Positions 11,314 to 19,365 of a DNA stretch of 64,000 nt are shown here, one piece after another. The notes below the pieces were generated by a model, which was not told where the DNA came from, made no database searches, and was given only the letters and a program-made list of their open reading frames with translations. Position numbers and translations under genes: made by a program. Source of the DNA: an uncultured Polaribacter sp. (GTDB lineage Bacteria; Bacteroidota; Bacteroidia; Flavobacteriales; Flavobacteriaceae); contig CANMHT010000009.1 of assembly GCA_947497755.1 (NCBI GenBank), positions 1 through 64,000 of the forward strand, given 5' to 3'. Position 1 is the first letter of the stretch. Each line of letters starts with the position of its first letter.

Positions 11314-11407
11314 CACACTGTAATTTATAATATAAGCATGTCTTATAAAGAATTCACCCTCTAAAACAAAAATACAATGCACTAAAAAATAACATCAATA
11401 TCCGTTT

Positions 11408-11752
11408 ATGAAAACAACTGTATTTATTATCATTTTTATATTGATAGCAACAATTGCTATTTATTTTTATAATAAAAGTTTAATATATGATGTTGCTTTT
11501 TGTAAGAAAAAATGGATGGAAGATAGAGAGCATCGTTATGTGTTGGTTAAAAGAATAGTCAAAGAAAAACTCTTAATTGGTTTAACAAAAAAAGAAATTG
11601 TTACGCTCTTAGGAGATGAATTTAATGGTACCTACACATTAAAATGGACCTATTATATAGGTGAGAAACCAGGGATTTTACGATGGACAAAACAACAATT
11701 GTGTATTTTGTTTACTAAAGAAGGAAAAGTGTATAAGGTATTTGAAGGCTAA
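11408..11752 (+). CDS. Small membrane-anchored protein with BamE/SmpA-like fold
   Basis: 114 residues. One N-terminal membrane segment (residues 4-21, TVFIIIFILIATIAIYFY), then a compact domain whose order (IGLTKKEIVTLLGDEF, then WTYYIGEKPG, then LCILFTKEGKVYKV) follows the SmpA/OmlA (BamE) pattern of a helix reading G-x-T-x-x-E-V-x-x-x-L-G followed by two strands. There is no lipobox Cys, so it is held by a helix rather than a lipid. BamE itself belongs to the barrel assembly machinery, but many short Bacteroidota proteins with this fold have no known role. The family call is by pattern only. Confidence 0.6.
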   Translation: MKTTVFIIIFILIATIAIYFYNKSLIYDVAFCKKKWMEDREHRYVLVKRIVKEKLLIGLTKKEIVTLLGDEFNGTYTLKWTYYIGEKPGILRWTKQQLCILFTKEGKVYKVFEG

Positions 11753-12699
11753 ACCTTATTTCTCTTTTTTGTGAAGTGTATTTATATAATACAAACATTT
11801 TGTGTTGTATTGAAAACTGATTCAATCTATTTAGTGTTATTGCAATAAAATAGCCTAATAGCTATTATCCTATACTTAGTAAGACTTAATATGAATATTT
11901 TACGTATTACATAAAAACATACTAGCCTGTATTGTTAGCAGAAAACGAAAATTCTTTCTAATTTTTATTAATAACAATTACTTTAATTATTGGTGTAATA
12001 AACAACCCTAAATTGTTATTAAGACAACAACTTTCCTATTGCCTTATTTCTTCATGTTTTTTAGCAAGAGATTATATAGTATTTTATCTGTTAAAGTTAT
12101 TTTTTGTAAAATATTTTAATTGATATGTTGCTTTTGGTAAATACTTTCCTTTTGATATAAAATATCTGTGTGTAACAACAAAACTCTAGGTAGTGTTGTT
12201 ATTTCGATATGAATTAACAACATCAGTAATTAAAATGCTTTAAACTGTTTGTGATACAGTTTAATGGTTGATAAAAAGAAAATTGATATAAAACGATGTT
12301 CCAAAAGATCGTTTACTTCTAATTTCCTCTCCTTTTATAGTATAATTTTAGTTAAAGAATAATTCACTGTAGTATTTATTGATGTTCTAAAAATTGCTGC
12401 GAGTAGCATTACAATGTAGTCAACAAAAAACGCTACTACTTTCTAAAAAACAAGTGCCGAATTACAGGGTATAATTACACTAAATAAGAATATTCTCACA
12501 AAAAATAAATCCATAGATGATAAATAAAAATTATTTCATAAAAAATTTAATTGTTAAAAAACATAAAATCAATTATGTAGGTTTTTACTTAGTGTAAAAT
12601 ATATTATAAATGTAATTCTTATATCACTGATAAAGTCTATAGGTATTTTTACGTAATTATTGTTGTGATTAGTTGTAAAAACGTAATACAAATACAAAA
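11753..12699. other. 947-bp gene-free AT-rich interval
   Basis: No credible coding frame was found on either strand. The stretch contains a perfect 8-bp inverted repeat, TAAACTGT at 12241-12248 and ACAGTTTA at 12256-12263 with a 7-nt loop; a weaker hairpin at 12174-12200 (AACAACA/TGTTGTT); and the string TTGATATAAAA twice, near 12132 and 12286. There is no T-run after the hairpins. It may hold a long leader or a regulatory region for the secreted protein that starts at 12700, or decayed sequence. No convincing TAnnTTTG element was found near 12700. Confidence 0.6.
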
Positions 12700-14343
12700 A
12701 TGAAAACTTATTTTAAAATTTTAATCGTATTCTCCCTAATAACTTCTATTACTGTAAATGCACAACGTGGTATAGGTACAAGTAACCCCAATGCAGATGC
12801 TATCTTAGAATTAAAGTCTACAAATAAAGGCTTTTTATTACCACGTGTGTCTTTGCAAAGCACAAGTTCTCCAAGTCCATTATCTGCCCATGTTGCTGGT
12901 ATGACAGTGTACAATACGGCAACAATTGCAGATGTTAGTCCTGGTTATTTTATAAATGATGGCACTAAATGGATAGAGGTAATCTCTAAAGGCTATCAGT
13001 ATAATGGGAACTCTATATTTATTGGCCCAGAAAGTGGTACAGTTAATACAGGTAATAGGAATACAGGTTTTGGTTATCAAGCGTTAAAAGAAAACACTAC
13101 AGGAACTACTAATGTAGCAATTGGGCATATGGCTCTAAAAGATAATACTACGGGATATAGAAATACTGGGGTTGGTGATTTGGCATTATTTACTAATACT
13201 ACTGCTTTTCAAAATACAGCTATAGGTAGTACAGCAATGTATAATAATACAACTGGTAATGCAAACACTGCAATTGGGGCTTCGTCATTGCAATCAAATC
13301 AAACAGGAGGGTATAATGTAGCTGTTGGATTACATTCTTTATTAGCAAATAAAACGGGTTCTAATAACGTGGGAGTTGGTATAAGTTCTTTAAATAATAA
13401 TCAATCAGGAGAATATAATGTAGCAATAGGTAGTGGTACATTATCAATGCATGTCACTTCTAATTATAATACAGCTTTAGGGAATCAAGCAATGCTAAAT
13501 ACCACTACAGGTGCTTCTAATGTTGCAATAGGGAATCAAGCTATGCAAAATACTATTAATGTATCAAATAATGTAGCATTAGGAGAGCAAGCTATGCGGC
13601 AAACATCTTATGGTAACTCTAATGTTGCACTAGGGCACCATACATTGGAATCTGCAATTTATAGTCATAATAATGTGGCGATTGGAGCTTATGCTTTAAG
13701 AGATGGAGATGATACAGCAGATAATGTAGCTATTGGTCATTCTGCTCAAATAGGAGTGAGGGGTTCAAGAAATATAACTATTGGTGCGCAAAATTACCAG
13801 AATTCTATAGGAAATAATAATATAATAATTGGGCATAAAATTAATTTAGAAGACCCTCATGGAGATAATCAACTAAGTATCGGGAATTTAATTTTTGCAA
13901 AAGGAGGATTTGCAGAAGGGACTGATATTGGTTCTGGTATGGTTAGTATAGGTATGAGGCCTGATGAAAGTTATAGTGACGATGGCTTACAAGTAGATGG
14001 GAACATAAGATTATTTGGATGGCCTAATGAGTATAGACGAGCAGATTATGTATTTGAAAAATATTACAATGGTTCTTCTAAATTAAAACCGTCTTATAAA
14101 ATGGCAAGTTTAAAAACTATAGAAGAGTTTACTAAAAAAAATCATCATTTACCAGGAGTTCCTTCAGCTGCAGAAATTAAAAAAAACGGACTTGTATTAA
14201 ATCAAGCTACTAATTTAAACTTAGAAAAAATAGAAGAACTTTTTTTACATCTAATCAAGCAAGAAAAAACAATAAAAGCACAAAAAGAACGCATAACAAA
14301 TCTAGAAAGTCGTTTGTTAAAATTAGAAGAGAAAGTGAACTAG
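12700..14343 (+). CDS. Secreted protein with long run of 17-residue repeats and C-terminal coiled coil
   Basis: 547 residues. Signal peptide about 1-21, then a module common in Bacteroidota surface proteins (GIGTSNPNADAILELKSTNK, LLPRVSL, VYNTATIADVSPGYF). From about residue 119 to 370 the sequence is built of repeats of pattern x-x-N-[TV]-[AG]-[IVL]-G-x-x-[AS]-[LM]-x-x-N-x-T-G, each 17 residues long (13 or more in phase, the last two 16). They resemble the head repeats of trimeric adhesins. The C-terminal part has LPGVPSAAEIKKNGLVLN and then a heptad-like coiled coil (about 505-547). It probably forms a fibrous trimer on the surface; no sorting tail was recognised. It is followed directly by the repeat array. 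Confidence 0.82.
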   Translation: MKTYFKILIVFSLITSITVNAQRGIGTSNPNADAILELKSTNKGFLLPRVSLQSTSSPSPLSAHVAGMTVYNTATIADVSPGYFINDGTKWIEVISKGYQYNGNSIFIGPESGTVNTGNRNTGFGYQALKENTTGTTNVAIGHMALKDNTTGYRNTGVGDLALFTNTTAFQNTAIGSTAMYNNTTGNANTAIGASSLQSNQTGGYNVAVGLHSLLANKTGSNNVGVGISSLNNNQSGEYNVAIGSGTLSMHVTSNYNTALGNQAMLNTTTGASNVAIGNQAMQNTINVSNNVALGEQAMRQTSYGNSNVALGHHTLESAIYSHNNVAIGAYALRDGDDTADNVAIGHSAQIGVRGSRNITIGAQNYQNSIGNNNIIIGHKINLEDPHGDNQLSIGNLIFAKGGFAEGTDIGSGMVSIGMRPDESYSDDGLQVDGNIRLFGWPNEYRRADYVFEKYYNGSSKLKPSYKMASLKTIEEFTKKNHHLPGVPSAAEIKKNGLVLNQATNLNLEKIEELFLHLIKQEKTIKAQKERITNLESRLLKLEEKVN

Positions 14344-14521
14344 ATTGCAGTTAAAAAGTTGGAAAGTATAAAAGTTTATAAAGTTAGAATGTTAAAAAAA
14401 CAATTACACGATTTAACATTTAAACAATTAGTGAATTAGCTAATGTATCAATTTGAAGATTTGAAGATGTTCTAATTTGAAGGATAGTTAAAATCATAAA
14501 TAATACTTGTCTTGGTCTTGG

Positions 14522-14690
14522 ACATACTTTTTATTTGTGTAGAATTCAAGATTAGAAAGCGTATAAGCATCCAAAGAACGAAGTGGTCTGGATGCGTTCG
14601 CTGAAAAAATCGTAAGAATTCAAATAAAAGAAAAAGAAGTCTTGATTTTTTGTTTCGTTTTGTATTAAGACAAAATGAAAAAATGATTAA
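14522..14690. repeat. Repeat core A, copy 1, a nested inverted repeat
   Basis: The core is a nested hairpin: CTTTTTATTTG (14527-14537) with CAAATAAAAG (14621-14630), GAATTC (14542-14547) with GAATTC (14616-14621), AGCG (14558-14561) with CGCT (14599-14602), and GCATCC (14567-14572) with GGATGC (14590-14595) around a 17-nt loop. After it comes GTCTTG...AAGAC, a second smaller hairpin with a T-rich loop. This is a MITE-like or structured-RNA-like layout. Confidence 0.85.
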
Positions 14691-14906
14691 ACAATGTACT
14701 AATGTGTCAATGAAACCATTTGGTAATGAGTTTAAAAGTTGGAAAATTAAAAGTTTATAAAGTGTTCTAATGTAGTAATTTATAAATGAACCAATATACC
14801 AATTACATGATTTAACATTTAAACAATTTAACAATAAATCAATGTATCAATTTGAAGATGTTCTAATTTGAAGGGTAGTTAAAATCATAAATAATACTTG
14901 TCTTGG

Positions 14907-15063
14907 ACATACAGCTTGTTGAATTAGCCTTTCCACCGCAAGAAGCGTAAAAGATAAAATGTTGTTTGAGCATAGCGAGTTCATTTGATCTAGCTTCAAG
15001 GATGCGAAAGACTTTTCATAAAAGCTGAAGTCTTGATTTTTCTTACTTTTTATCAAGAAAAAG
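14907..15063. repeat. Repeat core B, copy 1
   Basis: The core begins ACATACAGCTTGTTGAATTAG and includes TTTCCACCGCAAGAAGCG and GCATAGCGAGTTCATTTG. CAGCTT near its left end (14912-14917) is matched by AAGCTG near its right end (15022-15027). It closes with GAAGTCTTGATTTTT and a small hairpin CTTGAT...ATCAAG. It shares borders with core A but not the interior. Confidence 0.85.
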
Positions 15064-15239
15064 TTGGAAAGTAGAAAGTTTATAAAGTGTTATAATGTAG
15101 TAATTTATAAATGAACCAATATACCAATTACATGATTTGACATTTAAACAATTTAACAATAAATCAATGTATCAATTTGAAGATTTGAAGATGTTCTAAT
15201 TTGAAGGTTAGTTAAAAACATCAATAGTACTTGTCTATG

Positions 15240-15408
15240 ACATACTTTTTATTTGTATAGAATTCAAGATTAGAAAGCGTATAAGCATCCAAAGAACGAA
15301 GTGGTCTGGATGCGTTCGCTGAAAAAATCGTAAGAATTCAAATAAAAGAAAAAGAAGTCTTGATTTTTTGTTTCGTTTTGTATTAAGACAAAATGAAAAA
15401 ATGATTAA
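15240..15408. repeat. Repeat core A, copy 2
   Basis: Nearly identical to the copy at 14522, including all nested arms (hairpin about 15245-15348). The left border is altered: CTTGTCTATGACATAC instead of CTTGTCTTGGACATAC. Confidence 0.85.
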
Positions 15409-15640
15409 ACAATGTACTAATGTGTCAATGAAACCATTTGATAATGAGTTTAAAAGTTGGAAAATTAAAAGTTTATAAAGTGTTCTAATGTAGTAATTTA
15501 TAAATGAACCAATATACCAATTACATGATTTGACATTTAAACAATTTAACAATTAGTGAATTAGCTAATGTATCAATTTGAAGATTTGAAGATGTTCTAA
15601 TTTGAAGGGTAGTTAAAATCATAAATAATACTTGTCTTGG

Positions 15641-15809
15641 ACATACTTTTTATTTGTGTAGAATTCAAGATTAGAAAGCGTATAAGCATCCAAAGAACGA
15701 AGTGGTCTGGATGCGTTCGCTGAAAAAATCGTAAGAATTCAAATAAAAGAAAAAGAAGTCTTGATTTTTTGTTTCGTTTTGTATTAAGACAAAATGAAAA
15801 AATGATTAA
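15641..15809. repeat. Repeat core A, copy 3
   Basis: Nearly identical to copies 1 and 2 (hairpin about 15646-15749) with the full left border. It directly follows another A unit, so two A cores stand side by side here. Confidence 0.85.
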
Positions 15810-16049
15810 ACAATGTACTAATGTGTCAATGAAACCATTTGATAATGAGTTTAAAAGTTGGAAAATTAAAAGTTTATAAAGTGTTCTAATGTAGTAATTT
15901 ATAAATGAACCAATATACCAATTACATGATTTAACATTTAAACAATTTAACAATTTAACAATTAGTGAATTAGCTAATGTGTCAATTTGAAGATTTGAAG
16001 ATGTTCTAATTTGAAGGATAGTTAAAATTATAAATAATACTTGTCTTGG

Positions 16050-16205
16050 ACATACAGCTTGTTGAATTAGCCTTTCCACCGCAAGAAGCGTAAAAGATAA
16101 AATGCTGTTTGAGCATAGCGAGTTCATTTGATCTAGCTTCAAGGATGCGAAAGACTTTTCATAAAAGCTGAAGTTTTGATTTTTCTTACTTTTTATCAAG
16201 AAAAA
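16050..16205. repeat. Repeat core B, copy 2
   Basis: Matches the copy at 14907 apart from a few substitutions (for example AAAATGCTG for AAAATGTTG and GAAGTTTTG for GAAGTCTTG). It is the last core of the array; the linker words fade out by about 16330. Confidence 0.85.
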
Positions 16206-16330
16206 GTTGGAAAGTAGAAAGTTTATAAAGCTGGAAAGTTAAAAAAACAATTACACGATTAAACATTCTAACAAATCAACATAAAAGCCGTCATATGATT
16301 TGAAGATGTTCTCATTTGAAGATTAGTTTA

Positions 16331-16696
16331 AAAATTGAGGGCTTACAATTATAATTTAAACTACTAGTAAAGAAAAGAAATCGTTTAACAAAGTGTTAAG
16401 CTCTTGATTTGTGGTGGTGTTTTTTTTGTTTTTATTAATCTTAATATCAGTTGTTTAAAAATTTACTTATGAAAAATAATCCTTTCATGTAATATTTTCA
16501 GCTATAGTAAGGCTATCGGTTATTTTTGTTTTTAAAACTTTAAAATGACTTGAAGGTTCGTTAAAAAATAGAAAGTTTATAAAGTTAAAAATGTGTGAAG
16601 GTACCAAGATAAAGTGAAAAGGTAGTTACACAATTTAACAGATAAACAGTTTAACGATAATCAATTAAGTCAGAAAACGAAAAGCCTAAAATAAAA
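16331..16696. other. Gene-free interval after the repeat array
   Basis: No coding frame seen. Between about 16555 and 16660 the linker vocabulary of the array returns in degraded form (GAAAGTTTATAAAGT, then CAATTTAACAGATAAACAGT), so the repeat influence extends to the start of the next gene. Confidence 0.5.
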
Positions 16697-18043
16697 ATGA
16701 TACGTTTATTTTTTATCCTATTATTTGTCTTAATGTCTAATATTGTACATGCCCAACAATATTTTACAGGAAATTTAAAAGCACATGCTGGGCAAAAAAT
16801 TAGTTTATCAGGTTTTGATTATGGTAAAACGATAGAGTTAGATAAAAATACGATTGATAGTCTAGGATATTTTAGATTAAAATACCCAAGTAACTATAAA
16901 GGAATGGCAGTGCTAAAAACCCAAGATAATAGTAGTTTGTTTTTTGCATTAACAGAAAAAGAGATACAATTAAAAGGAGAGTTTTTAAGAAAACCTCAAA
17001 CCCTATCATTTAAGAATAGTAATGAAAATCCTGTTTTTTGGAAATATGCTAAAGAACAACAAATACGTACACAAGCATTGGCTGCTTGGAAATTTCTAGG
17101 GCCTTTGTATCAAAGTGAAACGTTGTTTATAAAGCAAAACAAAACGAAAGAACTTATAAAAAACGAGCAACAAAGAATTGAAAAAGAAGATGTTCGTTTT
17201 TTAAAAAACCTCTCTGCAAAAAGTTATATGTTTTGGTTTTTGCCTTTACGTAAACTTGTACAAGATATGCCAGCAGCTGTTAGTAGGTATCCAAAACGTA
17301 TTCCAAAATATATTTCAGCATTTAGAAATATTAACTTTAAAGACAAACGTTTTAAAAATAGTGGCTTATATGTGCAATTGATAGAAGGACATTATAAAAT
17401 GCTAGAAAATATTGGGCAGCCAATAGATAAGATGGTTGCTGAAATGAATCTAAGTACTAGTTATTTAATCAATCAATTTAGTAGGGATAAGAATGGGTTA
17501 AATATGATGGCAAAACACTTGTTTCATTTTTTAGAAAAAAGAAGTTTGTTTAAAGCCTCAGAATTTTTGGCACTTACTTTATTAGAAAGGCACGATAAAC
17601 AAATAACTCCAAAACTGGCTAATAAATTTGAAAGTTATCGAAAGTTAAAAGTAGGGAAAATTGCACCGGATATTCAATTAACTCCACAACGTAAATTAAG
17701 CAATATTCAAAAAACAACGCTATTAGTTTTTGTAGCAAGTTGGTGTCCAGATTGTAAACTAACGAACGAGCAATTATTTAAATATTACCCTAAGTGGAAA
17801 GCTAATAAAAAAGAGTTAGAAATTATTTATGTTAGTGTAGATACAGATAAAAAAGCTTTTGATACCGTGTATGCAAATGCACCTTGGAAAGTATATGCAG
17901 ACTTTAAAGGTTGGGAATCTCAAGCAGTAAAAGATTATCATGTTATAGGAACACCAAGCTTTTTTTTGTTAGATAAAAACAGAAAAATTATTTCAAGACC
18001 AAAATCAATAGCACAAATAGATGCTATTTTAAATACCATTTAA
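16697..18043 (+). CDS. TlpA-family thioredoxin-like thiol:disulfide protein
   Basis: 448 residues. A signal peptide (about 1-19, ending NIVHAQ) sends it to the periplasm. The N-terminal part resembles the beta-rich domain that precedes TlpA domains in many Bacteroidota proteins, the middle is helical, and the C-terminal ~140 residues form a thioredoxin fold: FVASWCPDCKLTNEQL with the redox pair Cys350 and Cys353, and a cis-Pro segment VIGTPSFFLLDKN. Such proteins reduce or oxidise periplasmic thiols. The active site CPDC is a common TlpA variant. The substrate is unknown; the gene stands alone between the repeat array and a zinc-ribbon protein. Confidence 0.88.
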   Translation: MIRLFFILLFVLMSNIVHAQQYFTGNLKAHAGQKISLSGFDYGKTIELDKNTIDSLGYFRLKYPSNYKGMAVLKTQDNSSLFFALTEKEIQLKGEFLRKPQTLSFKNSNENPVFWKYAKEQQIRTQALAAWKFLGPLYQSETLFIKQNKTKELIKNEQQRIEKEDVRFLKNLSAKSYMFWFLPLRKLVQDMPAAVSRYPKRIPKYISAFRNINFKDKRFKNSGLYVQLIEGHYKMLENIGQPIDKMVAEMNLSTSYLINQFSRDKNGLNMMAKHLFHFLEKRSLFKASEFLALTLLERHDKQITPKLANKFESYRKLKVGKIAPDIQLTPQRKLSNIQKTTLLVFVASWCPDCKLTNEQLFKYYPKWKANKKELEIIYVSVDTDKKAFDTVYANAPWKVYADFKGWESQAVKDYHVIGTPSFFLLDKNRKIISRPKSIAQIDAILNTI

Positions 18044-18095
18044 ATAAAACACCGCTCTATTTAAGTCTTTTGCCCAGATATTGAAATAGAAATTT

Positions 18096-18521
18096 ATGGA
18101 AGATGAAATTATAGACTGCAAATATTGTGGTTCTAGAATGGCAGTAAGAATAAATAGAAAAAAAATACACAAGTATATTCCCAATTCTAAGTGTTATCAA
18201 TGTATGGATTGTGATACTAGTTTTTTAAGAATAGATTGGTTAAAAAAACAAGTAAGATTAGGAGGAAGAAAAGCACCAATATGTAAGTCTTGTTTTGGAG
18301 CAGATTTAAAAAAGACGGATTTTACATCTAATTCAGGAACTATTTTTTTTGCTTATTGGAGGTGTAATGACTGTACAAAAATAATGTATGATTGGAATGT
18401 AGAGTTTATTATGCGATTGACATTTAGGGTATTGTTGTTTGTAGGTTTACTTGCGATATTGTTGTATACAGATATCATTTTTTGGATACTAAAAGTTGTT
18501 TTTGAAATTTTAAGGATATAG
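18096..18521 (+). CDS. Double zinc-ribbon membrane protein, uncharacterised
   Basis: 141 residues. Two four-cysteine zinc ribbons are visible: Cys8/Cys11 with Cys36/Cys39 (Cys33 is extra), and Cys63/Cys66 with Cys90/Cys93. Residues about 110-138 are a hydrophobic stretch (LLFVGLLAILLYTDIIFWIL), probably one membrane pass with a short hydrophobic tail. There is no signal peptide, so the ribbons likely face the cytoplasm. I do not recognise a named family. It starts 52 nt after the TlpA-like gene and ends 27 nt before a secreted protein gene; whether they share a transcript is unclear. Confidence 0.72.
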   Translation: MEDEIIDCKYCGSRMAVRINRKKIHKYIPNSKCYQCMDCDTSFLRIDWLKKQVRLGGRKAPICKSCFGADLKKTDFTSNSGTIFFAYWRCNDCTKIMYDWNVEFIMRLTFRVLLFVGLLAILLYTDIIFWILKVVFEILRI

Positions 18522-18548
18522 AAATTTGTTATTAATGTTTGAATAAAG

Positions 18549-19355
18549 ATGAAATTAGACATAAGAAAATTATGGGTAATCTGTTGTATTAGTTCTTTTT
18601 TTAACGTGCATTCGCAAGTTGGTATCGGAACAACAATACCTAATAAATCTTCTGCTTTAGAGATAACTTCAGTAGATAAAGGAGTATTATTTCCAAGAGT
18701 AGCATTAAGTAGTACTCAAGATATTTCTTTAATAAAAAATGGAAATGTAGAAAGCTTATTTGTGTACAATACAGCTACGATAGCTGATGTGAGTCCTGGT
18801 TATTACTATTGGAGAGAAAACAAATGGGAAAAGATTGTGGTAAGTTCAGAACTCAGTTCATTAGAAAATGGAAAATCTGCTTTTGAAGTTTGGGAAGAAT
18901 TATCAGAAAATAAGGGGAAAACTAAGGAAGAATATTTTGCTTATTTAAAGGGTGATAAAGGAGAAGTTGGTCCCAAAGGTGATTCAAATCAGATTGTATA
19001 TAGAAAAAAGCATAGTGGAAAAGCTAGTTATTATCGTGGCTTTGAAGATACTGATATAGTATATTTCCAATACATCTATTCAGGATCTAATAAAATAGGC
19101 TTTATAGAAGGATATTTGGTTAAAAACCAAACAATGACGCTTTATTTATCTAAAGGACGTAATCTGATAGATTGGTATCAAGAAGGAAATGATGTGTTTA
19201 AGTTTATGCCAATAGGAGCAAATCAATCAAATGGATACTATGGTATTAATATCAAATTTCATGATGCATCAACAATAGTGATTCAAAAAGATGCAGCCAC
19301 ATCATCCTCTACCAATACAAATCACTATTATACTGTAGTTTTTTCAAAATTTTAA
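18549..19355 (+). CDS. Secreted protein with Bacteroidota surface module and short collagen-like stretch
   Basis: 268 residues. Signal peptide about 1-22, then the module also found in the gene at 12700 (VGIGTTIPNKSSALEI, LFPRVAL, VYNTATIADVSPGYYYW). Around residues 136-147 there is a short Gly-x-y run (KGDKGEVGPKGD) like collagen or phage tail-fibre linkers, preceded by FEVWEELSENKGKTKEEY, a pattern often placed before such runs. The C-terminal ~120 residues are a beta-rich globular region with no recognised family. It is followed after 10 nt by the PI-PLC-like gene, so the two may be co-expressed and exported together. No sorting tail is seen. Confidence 0.75.
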   Translation: MKLDIRKLWVICCISSFFNVHSQVGIGTTIPNKSSALEITSVDKGVLFPRVALSSTQDISLIKNGNVESLFVYNTATIADVSPGYYYWRENKWEKIVVSSELSSLENGKSAFEVWEELSENKGKTKEEYFAYLKGDKGEVGPKGDSNQIVYRKKHSGKASYYRGFEDTDIVYFQYIYSGSNKIGFIEGYLVKNQTMTLYLSKGRNLIDWYQEGNDVFKFMPIGANQSNGYYGINIKFHDASTIVIQKDAATSSSTNTNHYYTVVFSKF

Positions 19356-19365
19356 TACTGTAATA

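Larger units (their letters stand above)
14344..16330. repeat. Array of five 330-410 bp units with two alternative cores, order A-B-A-A-B
   Basis: A gene-free region of five units. Each unit has a left border reading roughly TACTTGTCTTGGACATAC, one of two unrelated cores (A or B), a right border GAAGTCTTGATTTTT, and a linker of short AT-rich words (AATTTGAAGATTTGAAGATG, GTGAATTAGCTAATG, CAATTTAACAATTTAACA, AAAGTTTATAAAGT). Core starts are 14522 (A), 14907 (B), 15240 (A), 15641 (A) and 16050 (B), so unit lengths are 385, 333, 401 and 409. Copies of the same core are nearly identical. Frames on the minus strand inside it look like a repeated 100-200 residue protein but only mirror the repeats. 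No transposase is present. The function is unknown. Confidence 0.9.

Noticed and set aside
1..14343. Prophage remnants suggested by tail-fibre-like motifs (DAATKKYVDD, collagen-like run, head repeats)
   Set aside because: These motifs are common in flavobacterial surface proteins; no capsid, terminase, portal, integrase or lysis genes were seen.
14472..16199. Several minus-strand frames of 69-200 codons in the repeat array, nearly identical to each other
   Set aside because: They follow exactly the boundaries of the DNA repeats, mix core and linker sequence, lack conserved domains and have no promoter. They reflect repeated DNA, not a gene family.
14344..16330. CRISPR array
   Set aside because: Repeat units are hundreds of bp with two alternative cores, there are no short direct repeats with unique spacers, and no cas genes are present.
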